Of a stretch of DNA of 64,000 nt, positions 45,177-56,235 are shown one piece after another. The notes below the pieces were generated by a model. That model searched no databases and was not told the origin of the DNA. It was given only the letters and a program-made list of their open reading frames with translations. This stretch comes from Galdieria partita (Eukaryota; Rhodophyta; Bangiophyceae; Galdieriales; Galdieriaceae): contig BQMJ01000004.1 of the NCBI GenBank assembly GCA_025991245.1, forward strand, positions 1 through 64,000, read 5' to 3'. A program made the position numbers and the translations under genes. Numbering within the stretch: the first letter of the stretch is position 1; each line of letters opens with the position of its first letter.

Positions 45177-46175
45177 ATGCTCGACATAGTGAAGAGTCTT
45201 CTCGTCATCACAGTCCTTTCAACTACGTCACTGGAACTTCCACGTTTTGTTTACTGTACTCAATTCTTAGAGATATATAACATAATTGATATTCAAGATG
45301 AGTTTAGCAATAGTGTGTCAACGGCCGAAGTGAGTGGTTGTAGCCAAATCCTGGTTGAGTGGAAGGAGAAGGAGACAGTTACTGAAGAAGTCAAAAATAC
45401 AGAGAGGAAGCTGGGCTGGCTATTACCCCTTGAAAGAAATGTTTGTAGTGTTGCATGGTCTAGCTTTTTCATATCAGTTATTGCACAGAGGCTGTATACG
45501 GATAACGTGATTTTGACAAGCGAAACTCCTGTTTATGTAAAACAAAGCAATCTATATCGAACTGCTATAAAGAATCGCAGGATCACTCCTTTGCGAAAAT
45601 TATTGGGTAGAAGACTGCTTGCAAGTGGAAGTAGAAACACAACTGTAGCGATTCCTTTCTTATTAAGAACATACCAAACCTTTGAATGCCTCCAGTTCTT
45701 AGAGAAACCATCCCTACAACCTTCTACTTGGTCCAGAAACGTGACTTCGTATAACATCGCCCAGAGAGATATGTGGATATATTTAACATTACTTGACTTC
45801 GTGTTTGGTATGGGAAGGAGAGAGCATGAATACTGCTTCCAACCAAGAAACCTTCAACGTCCAGTTTTTATAGTTCCTTTACGACAATTGGGAATATTTG
45901 GTTGTTCAGACCTTCTGATTGATATACTTGGTGAGCATTTTTTCCGTAGAAGTAATCTTTTTCGTTTGCTGTTCAAATCTGTTTCTCAATACATGAACAG
46001 CGACTGGACTGAAGTTACGTCAGAGTTCAAAAATATATCAGATGGCTTAATTTCAGTATTAGACTTTAGCCAAGCCATTACTGTGATTGAACTACTTGAG
46101 AGGAACATAGCTGTACTTGCTCACATGATAGACTCATACAAAGGCACGGAAAATACCCTAAACACGTCAACCTAA
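45177..46175 (+). CDS. Hypothetical protein, 332 residues
   Basis: An uninterrupted frame runs from 45114 to the stop at 46175, and its first ATG is at 45177. A non-ATG upstream extension might instead be an exon joined to an unseen one. Hydrophobic segments occur near the start (VKSLLVITVLSTTSLELP) and at CSVAWSSFFISVIAQRLY, with a helical C-terminus (LDFSQAITVIELLERN). No family is recognised. It lies head-to-tail between the cyclin-like and MED15-like genes with about 120 nt on either side. Confidence 0.55.
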   Translation: MLDIVKSLLVITVLSTTSLELPRFVYCTQFLEIYNIIDIQDEFSNSVSTAEVSGCSQILVEWKEKETVTEEVKNTERKLGWLLPLERNVCSVAWSSFFISVIAQRLYTDNVILTSETPVYVKQSNLYRTAIKNRRITPLRKLLGRRLLASGSRNTTVAIPFLLRTYQTFECLQFLEKPSLQPSTWSRNVTSYNIAQRDMWIYLTLLDFVFGMGRREHEYCFQPRNLQRPVFIVPLRQLGIFGCSDLLIDILGEHFFRRSNLFRLLFKSVSQYMNSDWTEVTSEFKNISDGLISVLDFSQAITVIELLERNIAVLAHMIDSYKGTENTLNTST

Positions 46176-46293
46176 CAAAATGACGATCCCCAATACTTCC
46201 AGAATCTTATCTGATCTGTTGGAAAATCTTGAACAAATGGATGAGAGTGGGTCTGCTTCATAGAGTTTCTATACAGACTTGCTCCTTTTTCTT

Positions 46294-49062
46294 ATGGAAA
46301 GCCACAACTCAGTCAGTGGTACAAGGCAGTTTATTAACCCAAGTTACGGATATGGTCGTAGCGCAGCTCCAAAAGCTTCCGGCTCAGTTTCGAGAAGGGA
46401 GCGAGCTGAAGAGTGGGTCGAGGATCAAAGGTTGCGAGATTCTCGTGTAGGAAGGGTCGCTCCAAACAACACAGCAACATTTTTACAGAGGCAGAGAAAG
46501 AGTGGAAATCAAGTTACACATGAGCAGTTAACTGAGGATATTGGGATGTTAGACGGAAACTTCCCAGACGGGCGTTCAGGTAAGTGTTGAGTTGTGTACT
46601 TCCGTAATCTGCTCAAGCGTTTGTGGAGAAGAATATTATGTTTCGAAGGAAAGACTGCATGGTCGTACATCCAGAGAATTCGACTCTCCTCTTTCCAGAG
46701 GGAATCTTTATGAAGGTGGGTCTCAGACCTTCGTTCCGTTCACGAAACCGAGTTCCACATATGCAAAAGAAGATATTTGGCAGAACTCTTCAAACTTTCT
46801 TTCAGATTGGAGACAGAGTCTTGAATCTCACCAGGGTTTTCCCAAACTTCCGCAGAAGAACACATTTCTTGCAAATGCTGGCAGTAAAACCGTCAGTTCG
46901 GAGAACTTTGCCCGTGGAATCAATAGCAGCTCTATGAAATCTTCGGGAAGAAATGCTGTTCCTCCTGGCTCCCCTCCTGTACAAATAGGTCCTCGGATGA
47001 AGCAAGAACTTGACTTCAGTTCCGGCGTCAACTCTTCCAACTACCCAAGAGAAAGAGCAGATGAAAGGTTGGACGGTATTTCACTACTTCCTGAATCGTG
47101 TCATAATATGTGGAAGAACGCGTATTTTGCTAAAGGTTCAGGTGATGCTTCTTCACCTTTTGTTGGAACAAGAAACGAATATCAACAGCACACGAGGCGC
47201 TCCAGCGGAAATGTTTCGGTATCTTTATTTTTGCCTGTAGATTATTGTTTCTAACGTGTTTGCAGGATGTGACTAACTTTCAATATAGTTCTCCTCAGTT
47301 TCCGAGCTCAAAGATTACGGCAAATACTTCCTCTTTACCCAACATGGAGGCATATCCTCAAAGTCAAGAACAGTTGCGTTTGGCGCTACATGGTGTTGGC
47401 CCCGGACAGAAAGTTGCACCTAGTTTTGTCAAACATATTCCGAGTAACACAAATCATGCAAGTTCGAGTCGAAATTTAACTCAAGGTCATTTTGCATACC
47501 CAGGCGAGGTAAAGGATTTGGTAGCTTATTTTGTATCTACTTATAAGATTTTTTAGAAACATTACTTGAATGAAACTCTTGAAGCTTATATTGTAGATTT
47601 TCGAACGTTTTTTGATATGATTAGAGACGTTGATGTTGAAAAACCTGAAACGCAATTTTTAGTCGAGATTGGTTCAGTTATTGAGAGAGCGTTAAAGGAA
47701 GTTGTTATGATGAGATGTAATCGGTTCGAAGTGGAGTATCCATATTTAGAAGTTCTTGTAAAATTTATTGAGGTTTTCTTAAACTATGCAACTCTTAGTG
47801 TTAGGAAAGGCCTGATTTCGACTATTCATCATCAACGTGTTGATCAAACCAATTCGCAGATAGACACAAATACGAGAACGTCTACTACAACGAACACTCG
47901 AGGTGGTAATTCTTTCTTATCGTATGGTCCAGAAGGAACAGTTACCGATAATTTGTTTCTTGCTCGTGTTGGTGATGTATCAACTCCAGGTTTTTCGGTT
48001 GAAGGGTCACAAACAAACGAAAGTTCTCTCGCTCGTATAAATTCGAGAGGAGCTATTTATACTGATACAGAACCCTCTCAACATTCGCAGTACTCAGCAC
48101 GGTCACATCGGTCAGCTACTGTCCTCGATTCTTCGCAAACCAGTGGAACAAAAGAAAGAAACAAAGTATTGAACAAGACAAAAGGAACAAAACGAAGTGC
48201 ACCAGAGCAAAGTTCTGAAGATTTTGAACAGCAAGGTGTTAGCAAGTCCACTAAACCGCCAGCAATGCGGACCGACGTCATTGAACCACCTTTTGTGTCG
48301 AATTCCGTTAGCTCTTCTGAAATAGAAAGAACTGCATCGAATACATTCTCGAATTTTAAAACTGGAAAGGATTCCTCGAACTTTCAAGTAGAAGACGATA
48401 TTATTTTGAAGACGAAGGAACAACTTGATATATCAACGGCGAGCTTGAAGAAAATTACTGAACAAGCTACATTATTTTTAAATAAGGTATTTGATACCTT
48501 TAATGGTTGAAAGTGTTCGTTCTGATTAGGTTATAGCTCAAGGAAAGAAATTTACAGTTGATACGATTTTCGAGTCAGTTTGGAAGAAGAGTTCGACAAG
48601 CAGATACTATGGGGACTCGCAGTCATTCTGATTCCCCCGAAGATGGATCCAGTAAGTTGAGGCATGATGTTCAAGTACCAATTGGCTTAAACTGAAAAAG
48701 GAAATACCATTGAGGTAATAAAGCTAGAATGTGAAAATTTGAAGCGGTGTTGTAGAGGTCTGGATGTCTATATCTGTGAAACGGATTCATGTATTCTGGT
48801 AAAATGCAAAGTATCAAGTTTGCCAGTTCGATTGCCTCATTTATGCATAAAGTTAAATTCTGAGGATCCTGACAATGTGTATGGCCATAGTTTTGAATAT
48901 TGTGGAATTGATTTGGGTGAACTGGGCTCGAGAGTTAAGGATGAGTTTTCTAAGGCCCTTAGAAAGTATTCTCTGTACATTAATATTATCACCTTGATAC
49001 ATTTGTATTGGAAGATTGCAACGGATGTTACAAATTCATTGATGACTGACTACAGAAACTAG
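46294..49062 (+). CDS. MED15-like protein, Mediator tail (C-terminal similarity)
   Basis: Six exons join in phase (46294-46579, 46629-47218, 47266-47508, 47557-48486, 48537-48651, 48701-49062), giving about 841 residues. The first ~600 are Ser/Gln/Asn-rich and disordered, with one helical island (ETLEAYIVDFRTFFDMI onward, near residue 375). The C-terminus (VKCKVSSLPVRLPHLCIKL, then LGSRVKDEFSKALRKYS and a last helix) resembles the conserved end of MED15, a coactivator subunit bound by transcription activators. A KIX domain is not evident at the N-terminus. Alternative acceptor 48529 would end the protein at 48631. The acceptor 48536 with the strong donor GTAAGT at 48652 keeps the frame through to the conserved end. 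Gene existence is well supported; the MED15 assignment is moderate. Confidence 0.5.
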
Positions 49063-49485
49063 AAATTTTATGAAACAATGTTTTAGTAAAAGTGAAAATG
49101 TATAGATTGTCATTTTAAAGTTATAGGAATGTTTATTCAATGATTATTTTACAGTAACTATTCTTTGTTTTCATTGCCAACTGCGGCTACCAACTAGTGA
49201 TATTGTCTAACCTTCACGTTTTTAAAGAAGGATTTAGGGAGCATTGGGTGCTGCACAATTCTGTATGAACTTATTCATGAAATTGTTGAGAAAATATCGC
49301 TCTTTAAAAGTACTTAATAGCTTAACCTATAATGTGAATTGGCCTAAATCATTCTCATAATATGCCAAGATAGTCATACAAGTGCCAAGGAACCGAAGAA
49401 AGGCGATTCATTGCACTTCCAAAACCACCTCTCCATAATCAGCAAATACATTAGAAAATTTTGGAATGATCGAATAGTTGCTATC
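49063..49485. other. Intergenic DNA, nothing recognised
   Basis: The stretch lies between two + strand genes. Small frames on both strands near 49374-49565 overlap the first exon of the next gene and are not supported independently. Confidence 0.35.
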
Positions 49486-50378
49486 ATGTTCGCACGTAGT
49501 ATAAGAGTATCTTCAGGTCTTATGCCTACAGTAACCTTTGAGCCACTGAGTCTTTTGACAAACACAACGCTTAGAATATTGTCTGCTAGAACGCGGCATG
49601 CGTTTGAGGTCGGTTTTTATCGGGACAAAGAGACTGTTTCTTAGAAAATAATGGTTGCACTAGGTACTGCAGCTAAGGAAATCTTTTTCCGAAACTGCCG
49701 ATGAAAGCCGGAGACCTTCCGTATTTGACCCTAGCAAACAATCTGCCTTTTTGAACTTGACAGGAGGTTTGTTTTGTTTCTTGAAACTCCTCAGAATCGA
49801 TTCATCAGTTATTCCAAGGAAATCTAAGTGAAGAAAAGAGAAGAAGAAAAGCCCTGGAAATTGGTAATTCTATCGCAAACTTAAATATGACTTCCAATGA
49901 GAAGGTATAATGTTTCTGTTTTTAAAATTTCGTATTCACCTTTGTTTCCTGAGAAAGTTGTCCAACGAAGATGTAGTTTGGATAGATGAGAAAATGTGTC
50001 TCGTTGGTATTGGTCGTAAGTATTTAACATATGAACTTGTTCTTGTGTTGAAAATATCAGTTCGTACAAATTATGATGGCTTCACAAAGGCCCTGTATAG
50101 TGGAATTTTCAACTCGAAACGAGTTGCGGCTGTCAGGTATTTGTCTTTGGAGTTTAGTCCCATTCGACCTTATGTTGAAAAGAGATATATTTGATCGTTC
50201 TGTCTCTCATGCCACTCTAAGCAGCTGCGTTAAAGTTGTCTCTGACGATATTGTTGTGATTTTGGATAGTGTTCAAGTAGGTAAACAATTTTTATGGTAT
50301 TTATTGTTGAACTTGCTGTAGAATCCTTTAAAGAGACGTCTTGTCAATCTCTACTTTGAGACGGAAAAGTATTTATAA
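49486..50378 (+). CDS. Hypothetical protein, seven exons, 185 residues
   Basis: Seven exons (49486-49608, 49664-49766, 49819-49904, 49958-50015, 50061-50136, 50222-50276, 50322-50378) chain in phase from an ATG to a TAA, which is strong support for a real gene. The protein has a hydrophobic/basic N-terminus, a phospho-rich segment (SFSETADESRRPSVFDPSKQ), a charged helix (SEEKRRRKALEIGNSIANL), and two beta-rich pieces (VVWIDEKMCLVGIG; KVVSDDIVVILDSVQ). No family is recognised. The fifth intron (85 nt) is the least certain; reading on through 50137 is also open for a while. Only 70 nt separate its stop from the CtlX-type gene. Confidence 0.5.
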
Positions 50379-50448
50379 CTGAAAAATTTCGTATTATTTT
50401 ACATTGAATATACACCAAAGGTTTCACTTTTCATTGGAGAGGCATGAT

Positions 50449-51922
50449 ATGGATTTCACTGAGTTTTTGCATGAAGCTGGCTTGCGTGTTATTCCAGTTT
50501 CAACTGAAGTATGAATCTATTTTTTTGTTCTTTTGTCATTTACTGTAAATGGTATGCAGAGCGAAGTGATTGCATTTCGTCGAGAAGATGTACCGGTTCA
50601 ACAAAGCACAAACCACGTTCTAATGGTAGTTAGTATTGAATTTTGAGGTGATTTGATAATGGAGAATGTAAAAGGTTGCGCCTACTGCATTTGCACCGAA
50701 TCTGTATACTGCCGAGGACAACTTTTTCATGGATTCTGCTCGCAGTCAGGACGTCGCAGATTTACAACAAAAGGTATTTATTCTTACATATGTCATTGAC
50801 GCTTTCCTATTCTATAATAGGCACTTCATGAATATGCATCACTGTACAATCTTGTAACTGCCAAAGACGCTGCTGGTCTTAGAGTGCATTTGTTTACTCA
50901 TGAGACTTATCATGACACTCCTGATGCCGTATATCCAAATAACTGGTTTAGCACTCACACTGGTAATTTAAAGAGACGTAATAAGGCACGTTTTAACTCT
51001 TCTTTAGATCTAGAAGTTGGGGAGTGTACACTGGTACTGTATCCTATGAAGGCTCCTAATAGACGAAAGGAGAGGCGACCAGAATTTCTTCAGCGACTTT
51101 TTATGTTTCGTAGATATACAAATGTCTTCGACTTGACAAGACATGAAGAAGCACCGGAACCTAGGTTTTTAGAAGGAACAGGAAGTCTCGTTCTAGACAG
51201 AGTTAACCGGTAATTTTTATTTCTACGTTAATTTTTATCACCTAACAACAAGCCTTATTAGAGTAGCATATTGTTGTCTGTCAGAACGAACAGACCTTAC
51301 TTTAGCGAGAACTTGGGCAAGAGTAATGGGTTACAGTTTAGAACCTTTCACGGCATGGGATGCTTCAGGAAGGTAGGTTGTCAATAGGCAAATAGTATTT
51401 GTGATGGAATTGCTTTCATTAGACCAATTTATCATACAAATGTTATGATGAGTGTTGGAACCCATGTCGCTGTAATCTGCTCGAGCAGTATCCAAGACAA
51501 AGAAGAGAGAAAAAGAGTTTGCTCCCGCTTGATGGTTAGTTTTTTGAAGAAATCACATTATTTGTCTTTTGAAGGTTACTTTAGGACTCCCATGAAGTTG
51601 TTGATATTTCTTTAAGTCAGGTTAATAGCTTTTGTGGAAATGTATTAGAAGTGGAAAATTTTTATGGAAAACCAGTTATGTTAATGAGCAGTACAGCAGT
51701 AAGTGTAGTTTGTTATAGGTTGTTTTGGTTATGAAAATTTTTGCAGTATCATGCTTTCGACAGCAAGCAGTTGGAGTTGTTGCAAAGATACGAACATGTA
51801 AGAGGTTTTGTTTTTATTCACTTTTGATGATAATTCTGTAGGACTTGCTTCATGTTGATATTTCGACCATTGAACGTGTTGGAGGAGGGGGTGTTCGATG
51901 TTCTATAGGCGAACTTTTCTGA
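50449..51922 (+). CDS. Amidinotransferase-fold hydrolase, CtlX/citrulline-utilisation type
   Basis: Nine exons (50449-50508, 50560-50625, 50675-50773, 50821-51209, 51262-51372, 51423-51534, 51585-51698, 51747-51797, 51842-51922) encode about 360 residues. Landmarks of the guanidine-modifying superfamily, CtlX branch, are STNHVLMVAPTAFAPN, HETYHDTPDAVYPNNWFSTH, FLEGTGSLVLDR, the catalytic His in PIYHTNVMMSVG, and the catalytic Cys in GGGVRCSIGELF at the C-terminus. Asp/Glu, His and Cys of the active site are all present. The bacterial relatives hydrolyse citrulline or related ureido/guanidino compounds; the substrate here is not established. The bacterial-type protein in an intron-dense gene suggests an old transfer. 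Confidence 0.82.
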
Positions 51923-52485
51923 ATGTGTCCAAACCTTTTTACATTTATTTATTTACTGCAGGAACCGTACGAGTTCTATTTGATAACCATGAAAACAAAA
52001 GACACGAAATTATGCCCAAATTATTGTTCCTGCTCAAAAGTAGACAGTAATTTTATCCTATTCCTCGAAAATAAAGTCTTAATAAGTCCAACTAAAAAAA
52101 CAAGCAGGAAAACAAGTTCCAGTTTCGGGTGGCTAATTACGGTTTCACAAGGCCCCTAATGAAGTTTCAACAGTAACGACAGTCATATTGAAAATATTTT
52201 CAACACATATCCAATAAGTACTCTGGTTGACGTCATACTAATTATCGAAGTAACTTGTCATATGATAATGTTCAAGGCATCAAACGGGTATTTTTCATAC
52301 AAACGTAATATTTCTGTTTCTCATATGTGACGCAACGGCTAAAAAAGTCAACGACCTTGATTATATCGAACACTTTTTCAACTTTTACAAAACTAGAATA
52401 ACACTAAGTACTTCACACCATGAGGTCACGATCAGTTTTATAAACTGCCACTGCAGTCATCCAAACTTCCACCGAGGATGTCCAG
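51923..52485. other. Convergent intergenic region
   Basis: The stretch lies between the 3' ends of the CtlX-type gene (+) and the zinc-cluster gene (-). A 78-codon frame near 51923-52159 has no recognisable content and begins without a start signal. No repeat or RNA is recognised. Confidence 0.4.
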
Positions 52486-54521
52486 TCAAACATGCGGCCA
52501 CAAATGTTGTTCTGAATTAATTAATTGACCTGTTGAAGACCGCTCCATGTACGAGGAATTTGGTACAGAAATTGAGTCACTGGGCACAGAATTCCAACTA
52601 GACAATGACTCTGGAACTGAAATGCTATCGCGTACTAAATAAAATATTTTTAGAGTACTGCTGATATACATCTTCAACCTACCTGATCTTGCAGTATAAA
52701 TATGACCGGTTTGCCGCATTTCCTTCATAGAACACTCAGCTGACTCCTTGGAAGTTTCGTAGTTTTCTCTGTTATCCAATTTGTGAAAGCTCTGAATGTA
52801 GAATATGATATGTTTGGGCAACCAGTTAGAATCGGTTCCAAAAGAAGTACTTATCAGACAATCCAAAATTTCATTTCGAAATGAACGCAGCCTGAATGTG
52901 CTTTTTCTCTTCAGAACTCCTTTTCGAAGACTGACAAGGGTCTTCAAAGGTTCCACAATCCACCCATTATCTACAAAGATAATGTGCAACGAAGAAGGGT
53001 CACTAAGAAGCTAGCTCGCTTTGAAACGCAAACACCTAAATCTCACGAAGAGAACTTACCTCTATCAAATTCCGCCTAGTGGTGCCAAATAAATCACAAC
53101 ACTCGCCATTTACATACAAGATTTTATGCCACGAATCATCCAGGGACACACTCATTTTCAACGCTGCAATAGGAACCGACTCTAAAAACAAATTTTGCTG
53201 ATCATCAGATAAAACTGGAGACTTGGGTGGTAGTAAAGAAACCATTCTTTGGGCAAACTCTTCTCCTGCACTATCTAGAGATTGCACCGCAGCATTTAAG
53301 GCAAAAAGATTGCAATAAGGAGAGTCCGTCATATTTGAAGAGAAAAATTGAACCTGAACTGCGATAAGATAATGTTCATTGTGTCCGCACAAACCTACAT
53401 ATCTCTCAATGCTTTTAGCTACAAAGTAAAATAATATCTCAGATTTTGCCATGTCTAAGCATTGCTCATCCGCTAGATTCTTTATTCTATCCTGCAATTC
53501 CTTAACTCATATATAAGTCACGGCCCTTTCGAAATAAGTCAATACATACCCGATCCCAAGAAAACATAATATTCCAAATCTTCCCTGTAACAAAAATGAG
53601 ACCTTCTTTCATTGAAAGTGAGTATATAAGATCCGAGTAATTTTCTTCATCACTGTACTGATGACTCTTTGTAACTGATGGGTTCTCTGCATTCACAAAA
53701 GAGAAACAATCTTCATCATCAGTCCTATTACCTAAACTATAGGAAGACGGAGATCTCCCTTGGACTGTCACATCTATATTACAAGCTTCTCCAAGAGCTT
53801 TACTATTTGAAAAATGCTGGCAATTTAAGTTTGCACCTATTAGAGGCTTTCCTCTGGTCAAACAATCGACTGGAATGAATAACCTTGAAATCCTTTCTTC
53901 AGCTGTCGTACTTTGAAACTGTGACGCTTCCAAATCTTGTTCAGCTGACGAAACTCCAATTATTTGAATCGTTCCGGAAGATTGTACGTAATTTGAGGAA
54001 CAACTGGTTTTCTGTTCGAGACTTGAATATGGCTGGTCAAAGCAAGCTAGGTTTTGACTGTCATTCTTGTCGATTTCTGGTTCCAAACATCTATTCTTCC
54101 CTTCCATCTGAAATACTGAAGGGCTACTTGACTTGTGCAGAAAGCTACTGGTCTTTGAACCACGACGTGGCCTTGATGTAGGTGCGTCGACGCAACTATC
54201 TTGGAGACCAAGTCTCACGCAACGCATGCAGGGACGAAAATCATCACAGGCTTGCTTGGCTTGTCTACAATGGGTACAACTGACTCTGACTACTCTGAAT
54301 ACTCTTCTTCGCTTTTTATGTTGTGAAGCTGTGGTCTTGACTTCTTGAAAGGAAGCTGCAGAGGAAAAGGAACCTCCGCATACTAGATTAATATCATTGG
54401 AAACTATTCGGTCACTCGAAATGCTTATATCTTCGTTCCAAAAATTCTCTTCATTAGAGTTGTTTCCTTCTTGTCGGTTCTCCAGAAGGAACTCAGCAAC
54501 ATTTGCCGTTTTCGGGTCCAT
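52486..54521 (-). CDS. Zn2Cys6-type transcription factor with C-terminal PAS-like region
   Basis: Four exons (53550-54521, 53060-53500, 52683-53010, 52486-52634) encode 629 residues. Near residue 80 is a zinc cluster: VSCTHCRQAKQACDD then FRPCMRCVRLGLQDSC, preceded by a basic KKRRR stretch. The spacing is C-x2-C-x6-C-x5-C-x2-C-x8-C; the last gap is longer than the x6-x8 range most fungal members use at its short end, but six Cys are present. The second half (ALKMSVSLDDSWHKILYVN, then FGTTRRNLIELL and a helical tail) looks like a PAS-type sensor region. Such clusters are typical of fungi and also occur in oomycetes, amoebae and red algae. It is divergent from the fructosamine kinase gene, a plausible target. 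The last intron (48 nt) is stop-free and in frame. Confidence 0.7.
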
Positions 54522-54566
54522 CCTATTATCTCAAAATTGCCAATCTGGATTACTGCATTTCAATCA
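54522..54566. promoter_or_regulatory. Shared divergent promoter, zinc-cluster factor / fructosamine kinase
   Basis: Forty-five nt lie between the two start codons. Zinc-cluster regulators often control adjacent metabolic genes through CGG-type sites. No CGG triplet pair is visible within the gap itself. Confidence 0.5.
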
Positions 54567-55674
54567 ATGGCTTTCGTGCAACTGGAAGAAAAGATAAGCA
54601 GTGCAGTTTCAGCTGCCACTGGCAAGGAGTTCAAGGCCAGTATTGGTCCTTCCGTAGGTGGAGGTTGCGTTAGTGATACAAGAGTTATTCTCAGCAAAGA
54701 CTCTGGTAGTGTTATCCAAGTTTTTCGTTGTTCTTGCATTGAACGGAAACTTCCTTGTTAGACAGCTTGAAATTCTTTGCTAAGATCGGCACTCCTTCAG
54801 AAGTAAGTATGCTAGCAGCAGAATATTATGGAGTTTTGGAAATGTACAACACAGAAACTATAAGATTACCGAAGCCTATTTGCTACGACTCTACGGACCG
54901 CTTTAGTTTCTTGATTCTTGAAAACCTGAATATGACTAGTAGAGCTGGAAGAAGAGAATATCAACTATTGGGGAAACAGTATGAGGATGATCTGTAATTT
55001 TCTGTGAAACTTTCTTTGATGTTATTCTATTAGGCTGGCGAGATTGCACCGCTGCACTAGCGACAGAGGGTTCGGGTGGCATAGGGGAAATACGATAGGT
55101 ATTTTTCTTGAGATTGAAAGCAAGATTTTACATATTTATGCTTTTGTAAAAGGCCCGACTCCTCAATTGAACCCATGGACCAGCAGCTGGACAGAGTTTT
55201 TTGTAAACTATCGACTTCATTATCAGATGGAACTCGCAAAAAGAAATAATTTAAAATTTGAACACGAGGAAGGACTATTACACAAGGTCGAAAAGCTTCT
55301 AAACCAAAAGCAAGATGTCATTCCTTCGTTAGTTCATGGAGATTTATGGTCAGGTAATATTGGATTTCTTACTAGTGGAGAACCTGTTATCTTCGATCCA
55401 GCTACCTACTACGGCGATCGAGAAGTGGACATTGCAATGACAGAGTTATTCGGAAGGTTGCCTGAGGATTTTTACGTTGCATATAATGATGAATTCCCAT
55501 TGACAGAAGGATATGAACAAAGAAGGATTGTATACAATCTTTATCACGTTTTAAATCATTTTGTATGTACTGTTGTTTTAAGATACTTTCTCTAATCTTT
55601 CGTAGAATCTTTTTGGAGGAATGTATGGTCGTAAAGCAAAGGGCATGATGCAGGAGATAATGGAGTTCATATAA
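54567..55674 (+). CDS. Fructosamine/ketosamine-3-kinase-like protein
   Basis: Five exons (54567-54705, 54762-54993, 55034-55098, 55153-55562, 55606-55674) encode 304 residues, the usual length of FN3K and bacterial YniA relatives. Family signatures are SVGGGCVSDTRVI, LKFFAKIG with the ATP-binding Lys, SFLILENLNM, LARLHRCTSDRGFGWHRGNT, PTPQLNPWTSSWTEFF, the catalytic VHGDLWSGNIGF, and the metal-binding IFDPATYYGDREVDIAM. It phosphorylates ketoamine-modified amino groups so that the sugar is released, a protein deglycation repair step. An N-terminal organelle signal is not obvious. The first intron and the 40-nt second intron were placed by frame. Confidence 0.85.
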
Positions 55675-56235
55675 ACAATCCAGTGAATCGGTTGAATTAC
55701 ACATTTTCTAGGGACTTTTTGGAATCCATATTCTGTTAGTAATAGTCAGAAATCTGTTAAGTTGATTTTCTGTTCTTAAGTTTGTTATATTTGGATTCCG
55801 AATCGAGAAATACTTTGCTTAAATACTAGTTTTTGGAGAACAACTTTTTCGACTGAATAAAGAGATAGATACACTTTGTCTCCAACAGAAAACCTCCAGT
55901 ACTATTTGTACAATAACTTTCTCTTATTTTAAGGCTCTCAGGAAGTGCTTCCATTTAGTGATCAGTCAGACACAGCTAGAAGAGAAAGAATGAACTTGTT
56001 ATTGAAGTCGCAACTCTGTGAGATGTTCAAGTTTGTACAAACGAGCCTTTACAATAAGATACGCTCGAAAGAACAAGAAACCACTTTCACAACTCTTGAA
56101 ACTTCACTTGTTTACAGAAGAGCTTAAGCAATGCCGCCAAACATGTGAATTTAAATCTTCTGATACAAAAGATTTTGGCGCCAAAAGGAAGCAAAGACAC
56201 AAATTTTATTTTCAGTCTCTGCGAAATAGGAAGTT
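55675..56235. other. Upstream region of the HEAT-repeat gene; possible 5' exon
   Basis: A + strand frame from ATG 55990 to 56109 (KSQLCEMFKFVQTSLYNKI) is protein-like. It could be joined in phase to 56230 across a 120-nt intron (GTTTAC...AAATAG), adding about 42 residues to the next gene. The join is weak because of the poor donor. Nothing else is recognised. Confidence 0.35.
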
